Notes under the pieces: model-generated
Database searches by the model: none
Told to the model about the DNA's origin: nothing
What the model saw: the letters and a program-made list of their open reading frames with translations, nothing else
In this document: one piece after another, positions 16,330 to 24,421 of the stretch
Numbering within the stretch: position 1 is the stretch's first letter
Layout of the letters: every line of letters begins with the position of its first letter
Program-made: the position numbers and the translations under genes
Source of the DNA: JBBDYD01 sp040901865
GTDB lineage: Bacteria > Bacteroidota > Ignavibacteria > UBA10030
Assembly (NCBI GenBank): GCA_040901865.1
Contig: JBBDYD010000079.1
Span: 1-35,640 of the forward strand
Length of the DNA stretch: 35,640 nucleotides
Reading direction: 5' to 3'

Positions 16330-16358
16330 AGTATACCGATTAGTCCCTGAAAATTCAA
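16330..16358 (-). promoter_or_regulatory. Sigma70-type promoter of the DUF309 operon
   Basis: On the minus strand TTGAAT (16353-16358), 17-bp spacer, TATACT (16330-16335). The expected start is at about 16322-16324, directly next to the ATG at 16321, which predicts a leaderless or near-leaderless transcript. Confidence 0.6.
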
Positions 16359-16384
16359 TGAAACACCGGGATGAAGCGGATGCC

Positions 16385-16474
16385 GGAATATTGGAATAAT
16401 GGAATATTGGAACAAAGACATCGGTTCCATTTTTCCACGCCTAAGCACCACAATCGTCTTCCAACATTCCAACA
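16385..16474. repeat. GGAATAnT octamer island with inverted copies
   Basis: Octamers GGAATATT, GGAATAAT, GGAATATT, GGAACAAA (16385-16416) are followed by inverted-type words TTCCATTT (from about 16425) and TTCCAACA twice (16459-16474). The rest of the 181-bp spacer between DUF309 and gpmA contains only the promoter. Confidence 0.75.
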
Positions 16475-16502
16475 TTTGCCATCGTTGGGAGATCAACGAA
16501 CC

Positions 16503-17138
16503 TTAAAGATATCCCTTCTTCACGATGGTTCCCTTCTCATCATAAACGTACAGCAAAGGAACTCCCGTGGGGATGTTCAGCTCGATCACTTGTTCCTTCG
16601 AGAGGCTGTCCAGTTTCATGACTATCGATCGAAGGCTGTTGCCGTGGGCGGTGACAATGACGTCCAAGCCGGCGCGAATATCAGGAAGGATTTTCGATTC
16701 GAAATACGGGAGGGTGCGCGCAGCCGTATCTTTCAGACTTTCGCTGATCCCCTCAGGATTCAATTCCGTTTTTTCCTTTGGCGGAGGGATATCAAAACTC
16801 CGCCTCCAAAGCTTCAATTGTTCTTCTCCGTACTGCTTTCCAGTTTCGGCTTTGTTTTTCCCTTGCAACGCGCCGTAGTGCCGTTCATTAAGGGCCCTGT
16901 CGAACTCAACCGGGATTTTTTCCTGTCCGATGATTTTCAGAACAATGTTGAGAGTGTCGATTGCGCGTTTGAGAACGGAGGTATAGGCCTTGTCGAATTT
17001 GTAGGATTTGAGTTTTTTGCCGGCATTTCGGGCTTCTTCCTCTCCCTTGGGGGAAAGAGGAACATCCACCCATCCGGTAAAGCGGTTTTCAAGATTCCAT
17101 TGGGATTCGCCGTGACGCAAGAGCACGAGGTTGGGCAT
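16503..17138 (-). CDS. gpmA: 2,3-bisphosphoglycerate-dependent phosphoglycerate mutase
   Basis: Glycolytic/gluconeogenic enzyme interconverting 3- and 2-phosphoglycerate. The N-terminus MPNLVLLRHGESQWNLENRF gives the phosphohistidine His9 in the RHG motif; GWVDVPLSPKG, RALNERHYGALQG and the second catalytic histidine in VTAHGNSLRS follow. It ends in NIPTGVPLLY...KKGYL as in dPGM enzymes. It has 211 residues against 250 in E. coli, lacking a surface insertion after about residue 120, which is common in bacterial short forms. The ATG 17138 touches the assembly gap, so the upstream region is unknown; any open frame joining it to metH is an artefact of the N run. Confidence 0.94.
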   Translation of the reverse strand: MPNLVLLRHGESQWNLENRFTGWVDVPLSPKGEEEARNAGKKLKSYKFDKAYTSVLKRAIDTLNIVLKIIGQEKIPVEFDRALNERHYGALQGKNKAETGKQYGEEQLKLWRRSFDIPPPKEKTELNPEGISESLKDTAARTLPYFESKILPDIRAGLDVIVTAHGNSLRSIVMKLDSLSKEQVIELNIPTGVPLLYVYDEKGTIVKKGYL

Positions 17139-17238
17139 NNNNNNNNNNNNNNNNNNNNNNNNNNNNNNNNNNNNNNNNNNNNNNNNNNNNNNNNNNNNNN
17201 NNNNNNNNNNNNNNNNNNNNNNNNNNNNNNNNNNNNNN
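17139..17238. other. Assembly gap, 100 N, between metH and gpmA
   Basis: A second run of exactly 100 N. It removes the last residues and stop codon of metH and the upstream region of gpmA. Given that other spacers carry repeat islands, a repeat array may also have broken the assembly here. Confidence 0.99.
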
Positions 17239-20200
17239 ACAAAGAAATACCTCGCCTCTGCATTATGCACGATGATGGCGGATGTTGATTGCTCAGGCTC
17301 CAGCTGGAATTCCTCCGTCAGCGTAACGCCAATGCGTTCGGGTTGCAGGAGTTGGAAAAGCTTCGTCTGATCCTCCAGATTAGGGCAGGCGGGATAGCCG
17401 AAGCTGTAACGGGAACCCTGGTAGTGCTGACTGAACAGCTTGCGAATCTCACTTGCATCCCTCCCTGCGATACCCAACTCTTCCCGTACCCGTTTATGCC
17501 AGAGTTCCGCCAACGCCTCTGCAGATTCTACACTGAGGCCGTGAAAGTATAAATAGTCTTTGTACTTGTGAGCCTCAAAAAGCGATTTCGAATATTCCGA
17601 TGCCTTGCGTCCAACAGTAACAAGATGAAACGCTACGACATCCATCCTGCCGGATGAAACGGATGCGAACAGATCCGAGATGCAAAGCCACTTCCCATCC
17701 TTTTGGCGCGGAAATGAAAACCGAACCGCTTCGATATGCTTATTTCCGGGCTTTTGAATTGGATGGTAAACGATCAAATCGTTGCCGTCTGATTGGCATG
17801 GGAAATATCCGTAAACGACCTTTGGACTTAGCAGGTCCTTTTCCCTGACTAATTGTTTGAGCTTCTCAAGATCCGGATGGATTTGCTCCTTGAGGATCTT
17901 CTGATACTCCGCTTCAGTGAGTTTTCCGCGAACAACCCTCCATTGTCCACGTATCAGTGCCACTTCGTTGATGTATGGGAATATTTCATCGAGGGAAATC
18001 GATTCCACGACTTTCGATCCCCAAAAAGGAGGCTGAGGAATCGGAGAATCGGAGCTCACCAGGGGCCGGCGGACTTCTACAATCTGTACGGTTGATTCCA
18101 GAACCTCCGTCACCACAAGCCCCTCTTTTTCGATCAATGCAATTTTCGCTTCCGCACCCGTCAAGACTTCCTCGTCATTGCCATTTTCACGATCAGCGAG
18201 CACTCCGGGTGCAACCTGCCCGCCTGCCTGCAGGGATTGCATGAAGTGCAGTCCGTCAAACGCATCGTTGGCATACGAAAGGACCCCGCCGTAGAGCGGA
18301 CGTAAATCCTGTTCAACGTAACGCCTGGTCAAAGCGGCTCCTCCAAGAATTACCGGTATCCTGATATTCCGTTCATTCATAACTCCCAGGTTTTCCTTCA
18401 TTACGAGCGTCGATTTGACCAGCAATCCGCTCATTCCAATGGCATCGGCTTGACTTTCCTCCGCGGCCTTCAGCATTGCTTCAATGGAACATTTGATTCC
18501 CAGGTTCACGACTTTGTATCCGTTGTTCGTAACAATAATATCGACGAGATTTTTTCCGATATCGTGCACATCTCCTTTGACGGTGGCGATAACCATCGTC
18601 CCCTTCCTCGAGTCATCCGATTTCTCCATGTGCGGTTCAAGGAAGGAAACTGCTGCCTTCATCACTTCAGCCGACTGCAGCACGAATGGCAACTGCATTT
18701 GTCCCGAGCCAAATAAATCACCCACGACTTTCATGCCGTCCAATAGGATTGTATTGATGATCTCGAGGGCCGAATGGCTCTTCAGCCCTTCTTCCAGATC
18801 AGCATTCAGCCCAACGCGCTCTCCGTCGATAATCCTGCTCTTGAGACGCTCTTCCACCGTGCCGCCTCGAACCCGCTCCTGGCGCTTGTCCCCCGTGAAG
18901 GTGGATGAAAGGGCCAGCAGATCTTTGAGCGGATCGGAAACGACCTGTCTCGCTTCACCAACTCCCTCGAATACGCGATCATCGTAGATCAATTTCCGGC
19001 ATATTTCGCGCCCGCGGTCGTCAATCTTGTAGAGGGGCATGATCTTCGATGCGTGCACAATGGCCATGTCGAGTCCGGCTTCCACGGCATAGTGCAAAAA
19101 CACGCTGTTGAGCATATGGCGCGCGTGAGGAGACAGTCCGAACGAGATGTTGCTGACTCCGAGAATCGTGTGCACGTCCGGAAATTCTTGCTTGATCAGC
19201 CGGATTGCTTCGATTGTTTCGATTCCCGCCTTGCGGAATTCCTCGTCGCCGGACCCAAGAGTGAACGTCAGCGTATCAAAGATCAAATCCCGCGGTTTCA
19301 TTCCGTACTTCCCCACAGCGAGGTCGTAAATCCGGCGCGCCACGGCAAGCTTGGCAGCTGCGGTTTTGGCCATTCCCAGTTCGTCGATGGTCAAGGCAAT
19401 AACGGCGGCCCCGTACCGTTTGCACAACGGGACTATTATGTCGATGCGCTTTTCTCCATCCTCCAGGTTGATCGAATTCACAATCGCCTTTCCGCCGATG
19501 AGCTGTAACGCCGACTCGATCACCGGGGCCTCGGTCGAATCGATCACGAGCGGAGTGGTAATCTGCGTGTTGAACCTGAAAATGACTTCTTTCATGTCGC
19601 GCTCTTCATCACGGCCAACGTAGGCAACACACACGTCCTGAAGATGCGCCTGGTCCTTTACCTGCTCGCGCCCCATTGCGACGATGCCTTCCCAGTCTTC
19701 CATCGCAAGAAGGTCCTTGAAAAGCTTGCTCCCGTTTGCGTTGGTACGTTCCCCGACGAGAACAGGGGGCGGATCGATGTGCAACGGTGAGGACTGATAG
19801 AGACTTGAGGCGCTGGGGACAAATTCGGGATTCCTGCGGACGGGTGAAAGACCGCCGACCGCTTCCACGAGCTGTCTGATGTGTTCTTTCGTTGTCCCGC
19901 AACATCCACCCACCACCTGCACTCCCAGGTCTTTTACGAAATGTGAGAGGAAACGAACAAGTTCCTCTGGGGTTAAATGATAATGGGCGTGCCCCCCGAT
20001 ATTTTCAGGAAGACCGGCATTGGGCATGACGAAGATGGGCATGGGACTGCTTGCGGACAATGTGCGGATGTGTTCCGACATTTCTTTTGGCCCTGTGGCG
20101 CAATTCATTCCGAACACATCGACATCATAAGGTTCGATGGCGGTCAAAGCCGCCGCGATTTCGGTTCCGAGTAACATTGTCCCCATTGTTTCGACGGTCA

Positions 20201-20774
20201 CGGAAACAATGATCGGTACACGCGTTTTGATCTCTTTGAAACAATCGTGAATACCGGAAAGAGCTGCCTTCACTTGAAGCAGATCCTGACACGTCTCCAC
20301 CGACAGGAGGTCAACGCCGCCCTCTATCAGCCCCCGAGCCTGAATCTGATAGGTGTTTGCCATCGCGACGAAGCCCATATGGCCCAATGAAGGAAGCTTC
20401 GTTGTTGGACCCATCGAGCCTGCCACAAACCGGGGGTGGCCCTTGGTGGAATACTCATGGGCCATTTCTTTGGCAATGACAGCGGCGCGGTAATTCAGAT
20501 CGTAGGCCGAATCCTGCAGACCATACTCTGCAAGCACGATAGGGGTCGATCCGAACGAATTCGTTTCGATGACATCGCAACCGGCCTCAAGGTAGTCTTT
20601 GTGCACAAGCCGAACCGCGTCGGGCCGGGTGACGACCAGGTTTTCATTGCATCCTGCGAGGGGTTCTCCGCCAAAGTCATCCGGAGTAAGGTTCTGCCCC
20701 TGCAAATGGGTTCCCGTAGCCCCATCGAATACGACGATTTTTTCCTTCAGTATGTCGGTGAAAGTCTTGGCCAT
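17239..20774 (-). CDS. metH: Cobalamin-dependent methionine synthase (last residues lost in gap)
   Basis: Transfers methyl from 5-methyltetrahydrofolate to homocysteine via cobalamin. About 1178 residues are visible from ATG 20774. Domains in order: homocysteine-binding (1-305) with zinc ligands Cys225, Cys291 and Cys292 in VVGGCCGTT; pterin-binding (about 335-600) with LVGERTNANGS; B12 cap and B12-binding (about 640-880) with the lower axial ligand His737 in GDVHDIGKNL; and the AdoMet-binding reactivation domain to the gap. The last visible residues, HNAEARYF, are typical of the extreme C-terminus, so little is missing. Upstream ATGs in frame to 20846 read through repeat DNA and are not credible. 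No cobalamin riboswitch was recognised in the leader. Confidence 0.96.
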
Positions 20775-20789
20775 TTGTCTTACTTCAAC

Positions 20790-20877
20790 ATTCGATATTC
20801 GACGTTCGGCATTGGAAGTTTCTTTTCCACTGCTTATCGCCTTCACTCATCACTCTTTACTCTTCACCCTTCACCAT
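20790..20877. repeat. Two heptamer islands in the metH leader
   Basis: ATTCGAT, ATTCGAC, GTTCGGC, ATTGGAA (20790-20817) form one set. TCACTCA, TCACTCT, TTACTCT, TCACCCT, TCACCAT (20843-20877) form a second; they are the inverted orientation of the AGGGTGA/AGAGTAA words at 13521-13741. Confidence 0.72.
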
Positions 20878-20884
20878 CTTCACA

Positions 20885-20914
20885 AACAAAAATCCCCAGC
20901 GCTCGGCGCCGGGG
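20885..20914 (-). terminator. Intrinsic terminator between the GxxExxY gene and metH
   Basis: Read on the minus strand, a stem CCCC-G-GCGC / GCGC-T-GGGG with a CGA loop (one internal mismatch; 20894-20914) is followed by ATTTTTGTTTG. It lies about 90 nt past the GxxExxY stop and 110 nt before the metH ATG, so it isolates metH from upstream transcription or acts as an attenuator. Confidence 0.75.
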
Positions 20915-20959
20915 CTTCGGGGGAAAAAATCCGTTTCCGACGCTTTAGCTTTTGATGTT

Positions 20960-20977
20960 CGCTGATTTCGCTGATTT
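20960..20977. repeat. Nonamer repeat, left arm of the GxxExxY inverted repeat
   Basis: CGCTGATTT occurs twice in tandem. Its 16-bp core (20962-20977) is a perfect inverted copy of 21423-21438. A degenerate unit, CGCAGATTT (20982-20990), follows. Confidence 0.88.
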
Positions 20978-21004
20978 AAAACGCAGATTTCAGATATCCG
21001 CGTG

Positions 21005-21397
21005 TCAAGGTGTTCTTCCAAACACCTTTCTCTTTATCTGGACGCTCGATCCGAAATTGATAAGAAGCCCGACTTGGAGTCCTGAGGTCTTCAGATAATG
21101 CAACAACTTCTCTTCAAAACTACTTTCAATATTCTTCACTGCTTTGATTTCGACCACAACCATATTCTCAACGAGGAGATCAACGACGAACCCGCCTATT
21201 GGCTCACCGCCATAGTTCACCGTCAGATGCTTTTGTTGTTCGAAATTAATCCCGAGTGACTTTAGCTCTTTGACAAGAGCGTTTTCGTAGATCTTTTCCG
21301 GAAACGAATGACCCAAGCGGTTGTGAACCCGGAAAGCCGCTCCGATAATGACTTCTGTGAGCTCCCCGTGCGGATATTCCTTCTCTGGATATTCCAT
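21005..21397 (-). CDS. GxxExxY protein (PD-(D/E)XK-like small protein)
   Basis: A 130-residue member of the GxxExxY family: ...RVHNRLGHSFPEKIYENAL contains the Gly, Glu and Tyr of the name motif, and VVDLLVENMVVVEIKAVKNI has the Asp...Glu-x-Lys pattern of PD-(D/E)XK nucleases. A nuclease activity is inference; I know of no proven function. I placed the start at ATG 21397 after a GGGGGG tract; the 17 open codons further upstream merely translate the CTGATT repeat. The gene is bracketed by 16-bp perfect inverted repeats (20962-20977 and 21423-21438), 27 bp from its stop and 25 bp from its start, and separated from metH by a terminator. Confidence 0.9.
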   Translation of the reverse strand: MEYPEKEYPHGELTEVIIGAAFRVHNRLGHSFPEKIYENALVKELKSLGINFEQQKHLTVNYGGEPIGGFVVDLLVENMVVVEIKAVKNIESSFEEKLLHYLKTSGLQVGLLINFGSSVQIKRKVFGRTP

Positions 21398-21404
21398 ATC
21401 CCCC

Positions 21405-21440
21405 CAATCAGTAATCAGCGACAAATCAGCGAAATCAGAG
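21405..21440. repeat. Nonamer repeat, right arm of the GxxExxY inverted repeat
   Basis: AATCAG recurs four times (from 21406, 21413, 21424 and 21433), with AAATCAGCG/AAATCAGAG as full nonamers at 21423-21440. The first 16 bp (21423-21438) are the perfect inverse of 20962-20977. Confidence 0.88.
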
Positions 21441-21449
21441 CAAAACAAT

Positions 21450-22478
21450 CTAGGGATTTAGAACGATTTTACCAAACTGCTTTCCCTCTTCCAACAACCG
21501 ATGAGCCTCACGGACCTCTTTCAGCGGCAAGCAGCGATCGATCACGGGCTTCAATGCGCCGGTTTCAAAGAAACGCAGAATCTTGATCAGATCGCCCTTC
21601 TTCCCCATGGTCGATCCGAAAATCTGTAGCTGCTTGTAGAACACGTAGCGCAGATCCGTTTTCGCTTCATGACCGCTCGTGGCCCCGCATGTGACAAGTC
21701 TCCCGCCCTTCACAAGACTCCGGATGCAATCCTCCCAAACAGCCGCGCCAACATGCTCAAACACCACATCGACGCCGCGCTTCGCGGTCAGTTTGCGCAC
21801 TTCGTCCGGAACATTCTGCTTTCGGTAATCAATGACCTCATCGGCTCCCAGGAGTTTTGCGTGGGCCGCTTTTTCTTCCGAACTCGTCGTCGCGATTACG
21901 CGCGCGCCGTGAAGTTTCGCGATCTGAATGGCTGCGCTCCCCACACCGCTCCCAGCCCCCACAACCAGCACATCCTCTCCGGGCTGAACACGCGCCTTAT
22001 CGACCAGCATTTGCCAGGCGGTCAAAAACACCAGTGCCCCTGCCGCAGCCTGATCAAATGAAACCGCCGAAGGGAGCTTCAAAACATTCCTGCCGGGAAC
22101 GGATAAATATTCTGCATCTGCCCCGTCGCGGTGTTCCCCGATCAGCAAGTAGTCCTTGCACAGGTTATCAGATCCGTTGAGACAATGAACACAGTGTCCG
22201 CAGGAAATCCCCTGTGCCACAACAACACGATCTCCCACCGCTACGTGAGACACTCCCTGACCGATACTCACGACGACACCGGAGGCATCGACGCCGGGAA
22301 TAATCGGAAGCTTGAACTTGACACCAGGGAGGCCTTTGCGAACCCACAGGTCCAAATGGTTGAGCGATGTTGCCTTTACCCCAATAAGAACATCAGAGGG
22401 GCCCGTCGCGGGTGGCGGAATCTCCTCGAGGACGAGCTTGTCCAGGCCCCCATGCTCATGAATCCGGATGCAATACAT
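21450..22478 (-). CDS. MDR-superfamily zinc-type oxidoreductase (alcohol dehydrogenase / quinone reductase-like)
   Basis: Medium-chain NAD(P)H-dependent oxidoreductase, 342 residues. The structural zinc cluster is intact: Cys93, Cys96, Cys99 and Cys107 in CGHCVHCLNGSDNLC. The coenzyme site is VVGAGSGVGSAAIQIA at about 176. The catalytic zinc site of classical alcohol dehydrogenases is not: the usual Cys is Asn40 (TSLNHLDLW) and the usual Gly-His-Glu is GVD (62-64). It is therefore closer to quinone-oxidoreductase or enoyl-reductase relatives. Its ATG overlaps the stop of the upstream thioredoxin-fold gene (TAATG). Confidence 0.85.
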   Translation of the reverse strand: MYCIRIHEHGGLDKLVLEEIPPPATGPSDVLIGVKATSLNHLDLWVRKGLPGVKFKLPIIPGVDASGVVVSIGQGVSHVAVGDRVVVAQGISCGHCVHCLNGSDNLCKDYLLIGEHRDGADAEYLSVPGRNVLKLPSAVSFDQAAAGALVFLTAWQMLVDKARVQPGEDVLVVGAGSGVGSAAIQIAKLHGARVIATTSSEEKAAHAKLLGADEVIDYRKQNVPDEVRKLTAKRGVDVVFEHVGAAVWEDCIRSLVKGGRLVTCGATSGHEAKTDLRYVFYKQLQIFGSTMGKKGDLIKILRFFETGALKPVIDRCLPLKEVREAHRLLEEGKQFGKIVLNP

Positions 22479-23497
22479 TAGTTGGAGTGAACTGCTTCAG
22501 GGATGGGTGACGTAGCGAAGGAAAACGAATACACGCGCGCTGTCGGATCGGAAGTCTTGAGCGCAAGGACATACTCGCCAAACTCTTTGTTTTTCACGAG
22601 GTTGAAAACACCGGGCTTTTTGACGAGCAATCCTGTGGAACCGTCTGGATTATCCCGAATATCCGGCCCTCGCCTGCCCGCCGGCAGCCATTCCCCGTCC
22701 TGCTGAATGAGGAACATCGAGGGCGAATCACCCGAGGCCAGAACGGCATACACATCGGCGCCCTCGTAGCGGACGATCACCACCCCCTCCTCACCAGGGC
22801 CGCCATCAAACCGAATGAATTCTTTTTCATTCATCCATTTGCCCTGCAAATAGAACCGGCCAGGCAAATAAAGGCCGTGATCTGCAAACTCCATGGTGCC
22901 TTCCGGACAATATCCCTCCGGATTCCCAAACGCCCCGCGCAGGTACCCGGTCTGAATATCCCCTGTCGCCCGGTAGCAGAGAATTCCAGGAATATCTGTA
23001 TCGTGCAATGGTTGAGAGAGTTCCGGCAGCTCGCCATGAAGGCCGGTTTCTGCCAGGAGCGATTGGATGATCCGCTCGACCTGATCGTACCCGCCTTCCC
23101 CTGCCCGCGAGTATCTTACAAATCCGTCTTTGTCCAGAACGAACATCGTGGGCCAAGTGCGGCTTCCGTATGCAGACCAGATAATCGCATCATTGTCCGC
23201 TATAACGGGAAACTCGATGCTCAACTCTCTGATAACCGTCTCAAGATTCTCTCTGTTGCGGCCAAACTGAAACGCCGGTGTGTGGATCCCAATCACGACC
23301 AGTCCGATCTCCTGGTATTTCTTATGCCATTCTTTCAAATACTCAAAGGAACGGAGAGAACCGATGGAGGCATAATCCCAGAATTCCAGAACAACAACAT
23401 ATCCTTGAAGATCGGCAAGAGAAAAGGCCGCGGTGTTGAACCAGAAGTCTCCAAAGAGACCCGGGGCTTTGTGTTGTCGCGTAGGATAGTTTAGCAT
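22478..23497 (-). CDS. TlpA/DipZ-like thioredoxin-fold protein lacking the CxxC cysteines
   Basis: A 339-residue protein. Residues about 1-165 are a thioredoxin fold of the TlpA/DipZ-C type: VVVLEFWDYASIGSLRSFEY, then GLVVIGIHTPAFQF and a cis-Pro region SRTWPTMFVLDKDG. Relatives read WDYxCxNCxRTLPYL at the active site; here both cysteines are serine (SIGS), so disulfide chemistry is lost. Residues about 165-339 form a second beta-rich domain of the kind found in these DipZ-like proteins. There is no signal peptide. It is coupled to the MDR oxidoreductase by a 1-nt overlap. Role unknown; a binding or scaffold function is possible. Confidence 0.8.
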   Translation of the reverse strand: MLNYPTRQHKAPGLFGDFWFNTAAFSLADLQGYVVVLEFWDYASIGSLRSFEYLKEWHKKYQEIGLVVIGIHTPAFQFGRNRENLETVIRELSIEFPVIADNDAIIWSAYGSRTWPTMFVLDKDGFVRYSRAGEGGYDQVERIIQSLLAETGLHGELPELSQPLHDTDIPGILCYRATGDIQTGYLRGAFGNPEGYCPEGTMEFADHGLYLPGRFYLQGKWMNEKEFIRFDGGPGEEGVVIVRYEGADVYAVLASGDSPSMFLIQQDGEWLPAGRRGPDIRDNPDGSTGLLVKKPGVFNLVKNKEFGEYVLALKTSDPTARVYSFSFATSPIPEAVHSN

Positions 23498-23580
23498 ATC
23501 AATAAAAATTTACCAAAATACGAGAGGAGAAGCAATGAGGGTTAATCTTTGTATTTTCGCCAAGATACGCCATAATGTTC

Positions 23581-23635
23581 ACCAAAGAGCACAAAACACA
23601 CAGAAAGGTTCAACCATCTTTGTGATCTTTGTGCA
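23581..23635. repeat. Facing short-period repeats without a gene between them
   Basis: ACCAAAGAGCACAAAACACA (from 23581) faces CTTTGTGAT CTTTGTGCA (23618-23635), two nonamers in the opposite orientation, with about 10 bp of non-repeat DNA between. No other feature is seen in the 239-bp spacer 23498-23736. Confidence 0.6.
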
Positions 23636-23736
23636 TTTCCCCGCTCCAACGACCGTAATTGAACTCTTGAAGTTCGGTCGGGCGGGTGTGTGCCTTGTGT
23701 TCTAATCCCTGCATTATAATTTCATCGTCCGTCAGG

Positions 23737-24417
23737 TTACAAGGGAATACGTAAACTCGCGAGCCGAAAATCCGAAAACCCCGAACGGAGAGCCGCATCA
23801 GGAGGTGCGAAATTGTCGGAAATTCTTCTAATTTCTTTCCTGAGACTCCACGCCGCAAATCCCCCGGCAATGCCGATGGCCATTCCGCCTACTATATCGC
23901 TCGGATAGTGCACTCCGAGATATACTCGCCCATAACCAACGGCTCCAGCCCAAAGAAACATCGGGATCGTTATTGCCAGATCGTTATAGGATAAGGAAAT
24001 GACGGTTGCAATGGTAAAGGCCTGCGAGGTGTGGCCGGAAGGAAAGGAGAGACCCAGAGTGGACCATTGGTGTTTCACCTTGACGCCTTCAAGGGTGTCA
24101 AACGGCCGCGGCCTTCCAATAATCTCCTTGAGCGCGAGGGTGACACCGAGTGTCATCGCCTGTCCCGCCGCCGACATAATCCCGACCTGCACTGCAGTGT
24201 GATTATCCGCCGCCGCCCCAACGACAAAGAAGCCAAGAGGGATCGCACCAAAACTTGGGAGGCTCGAGTAATCCAGATACTCCAAAAACCCGTCCCGGGC
24301 GGGATTCTGGCTGTTGTTGATTGCTCGGAAGAGGCGAGTGTCGGGATCGGAATGCTGCCCGAAGAGAGGAAAGGCGCAGAACAGCGTTACGAAGAAAGCC
24401 CGTCGAAATTGGGCCAT
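23737..24417 (-). CDS. PAP2-family membrane-associated phosphatase
   Basis: Type 2 phosphatidic acid phosphatase family, 226 residues with an N-terminal signal/anchor and several hydrophobic helices. All three motifs are present: Lys97...Arg104-Pro105 (KEIIGRPRP), PSGH at 126-129, and Arg164...His170...Asp174 in GRVYLGVHYPSD, with Gly in place of the usual Ser before Arg164. Likely substrates are undecaprenyl pyrophosphate or phospholipid phosphates at the periplasmic face. It starts 4 nt after the lytic transglycosylase stop, so the pair probably works together on envelope lipid-carrier and peptidoglycan turnover. Confidence 0.92.
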   Translation of the reverse strand: MAQFRRAFFVTLFCAFPLFGQHSDPDTRLFRAINNSQNPARDGFLEYLDYSSLPSFGAIPLGFFVVGAAADNHTAVQVGIMSAAGQAMTLGVTLALKEIIGRPRPFDTLEGVKVKHQWSTLGLSFPSGHTSQAFTIATVISLSYNDLAITIPMFLWAGAVGYGRVYLGVHYPSDIVGGMAIGIAGGFAAWSLRKEIRRISDNFAPPDAALRSGFSDFRLASLRIPL

Positions 24418-24421
24418 CGAG

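Noticed and set aside
16503..20846. A single open frame joining metH and gpmA
   Set aside because: It runs through 100 N read as unknown residues; both genes have their normal ends at the gap.
20775..21004. Cobalamin riboswitch in front of metH
   Set aside because: I could not find a B12-box or the conserved core; the leader consists of repeats and a terminator.
21398..21448. Longer N-terminus of the GxxExxY protein
   Set aside because: It only translates the CTGATT repeat; a poly-G ribosome-binding tract precedes ATG 21397.
23610..23870. Small minus-strand protein ending in HKDHKDG
   Set aside because: It is out of frame with PAP2 over most of its length, and its tail is a translation of the CTTTGTG repeat.
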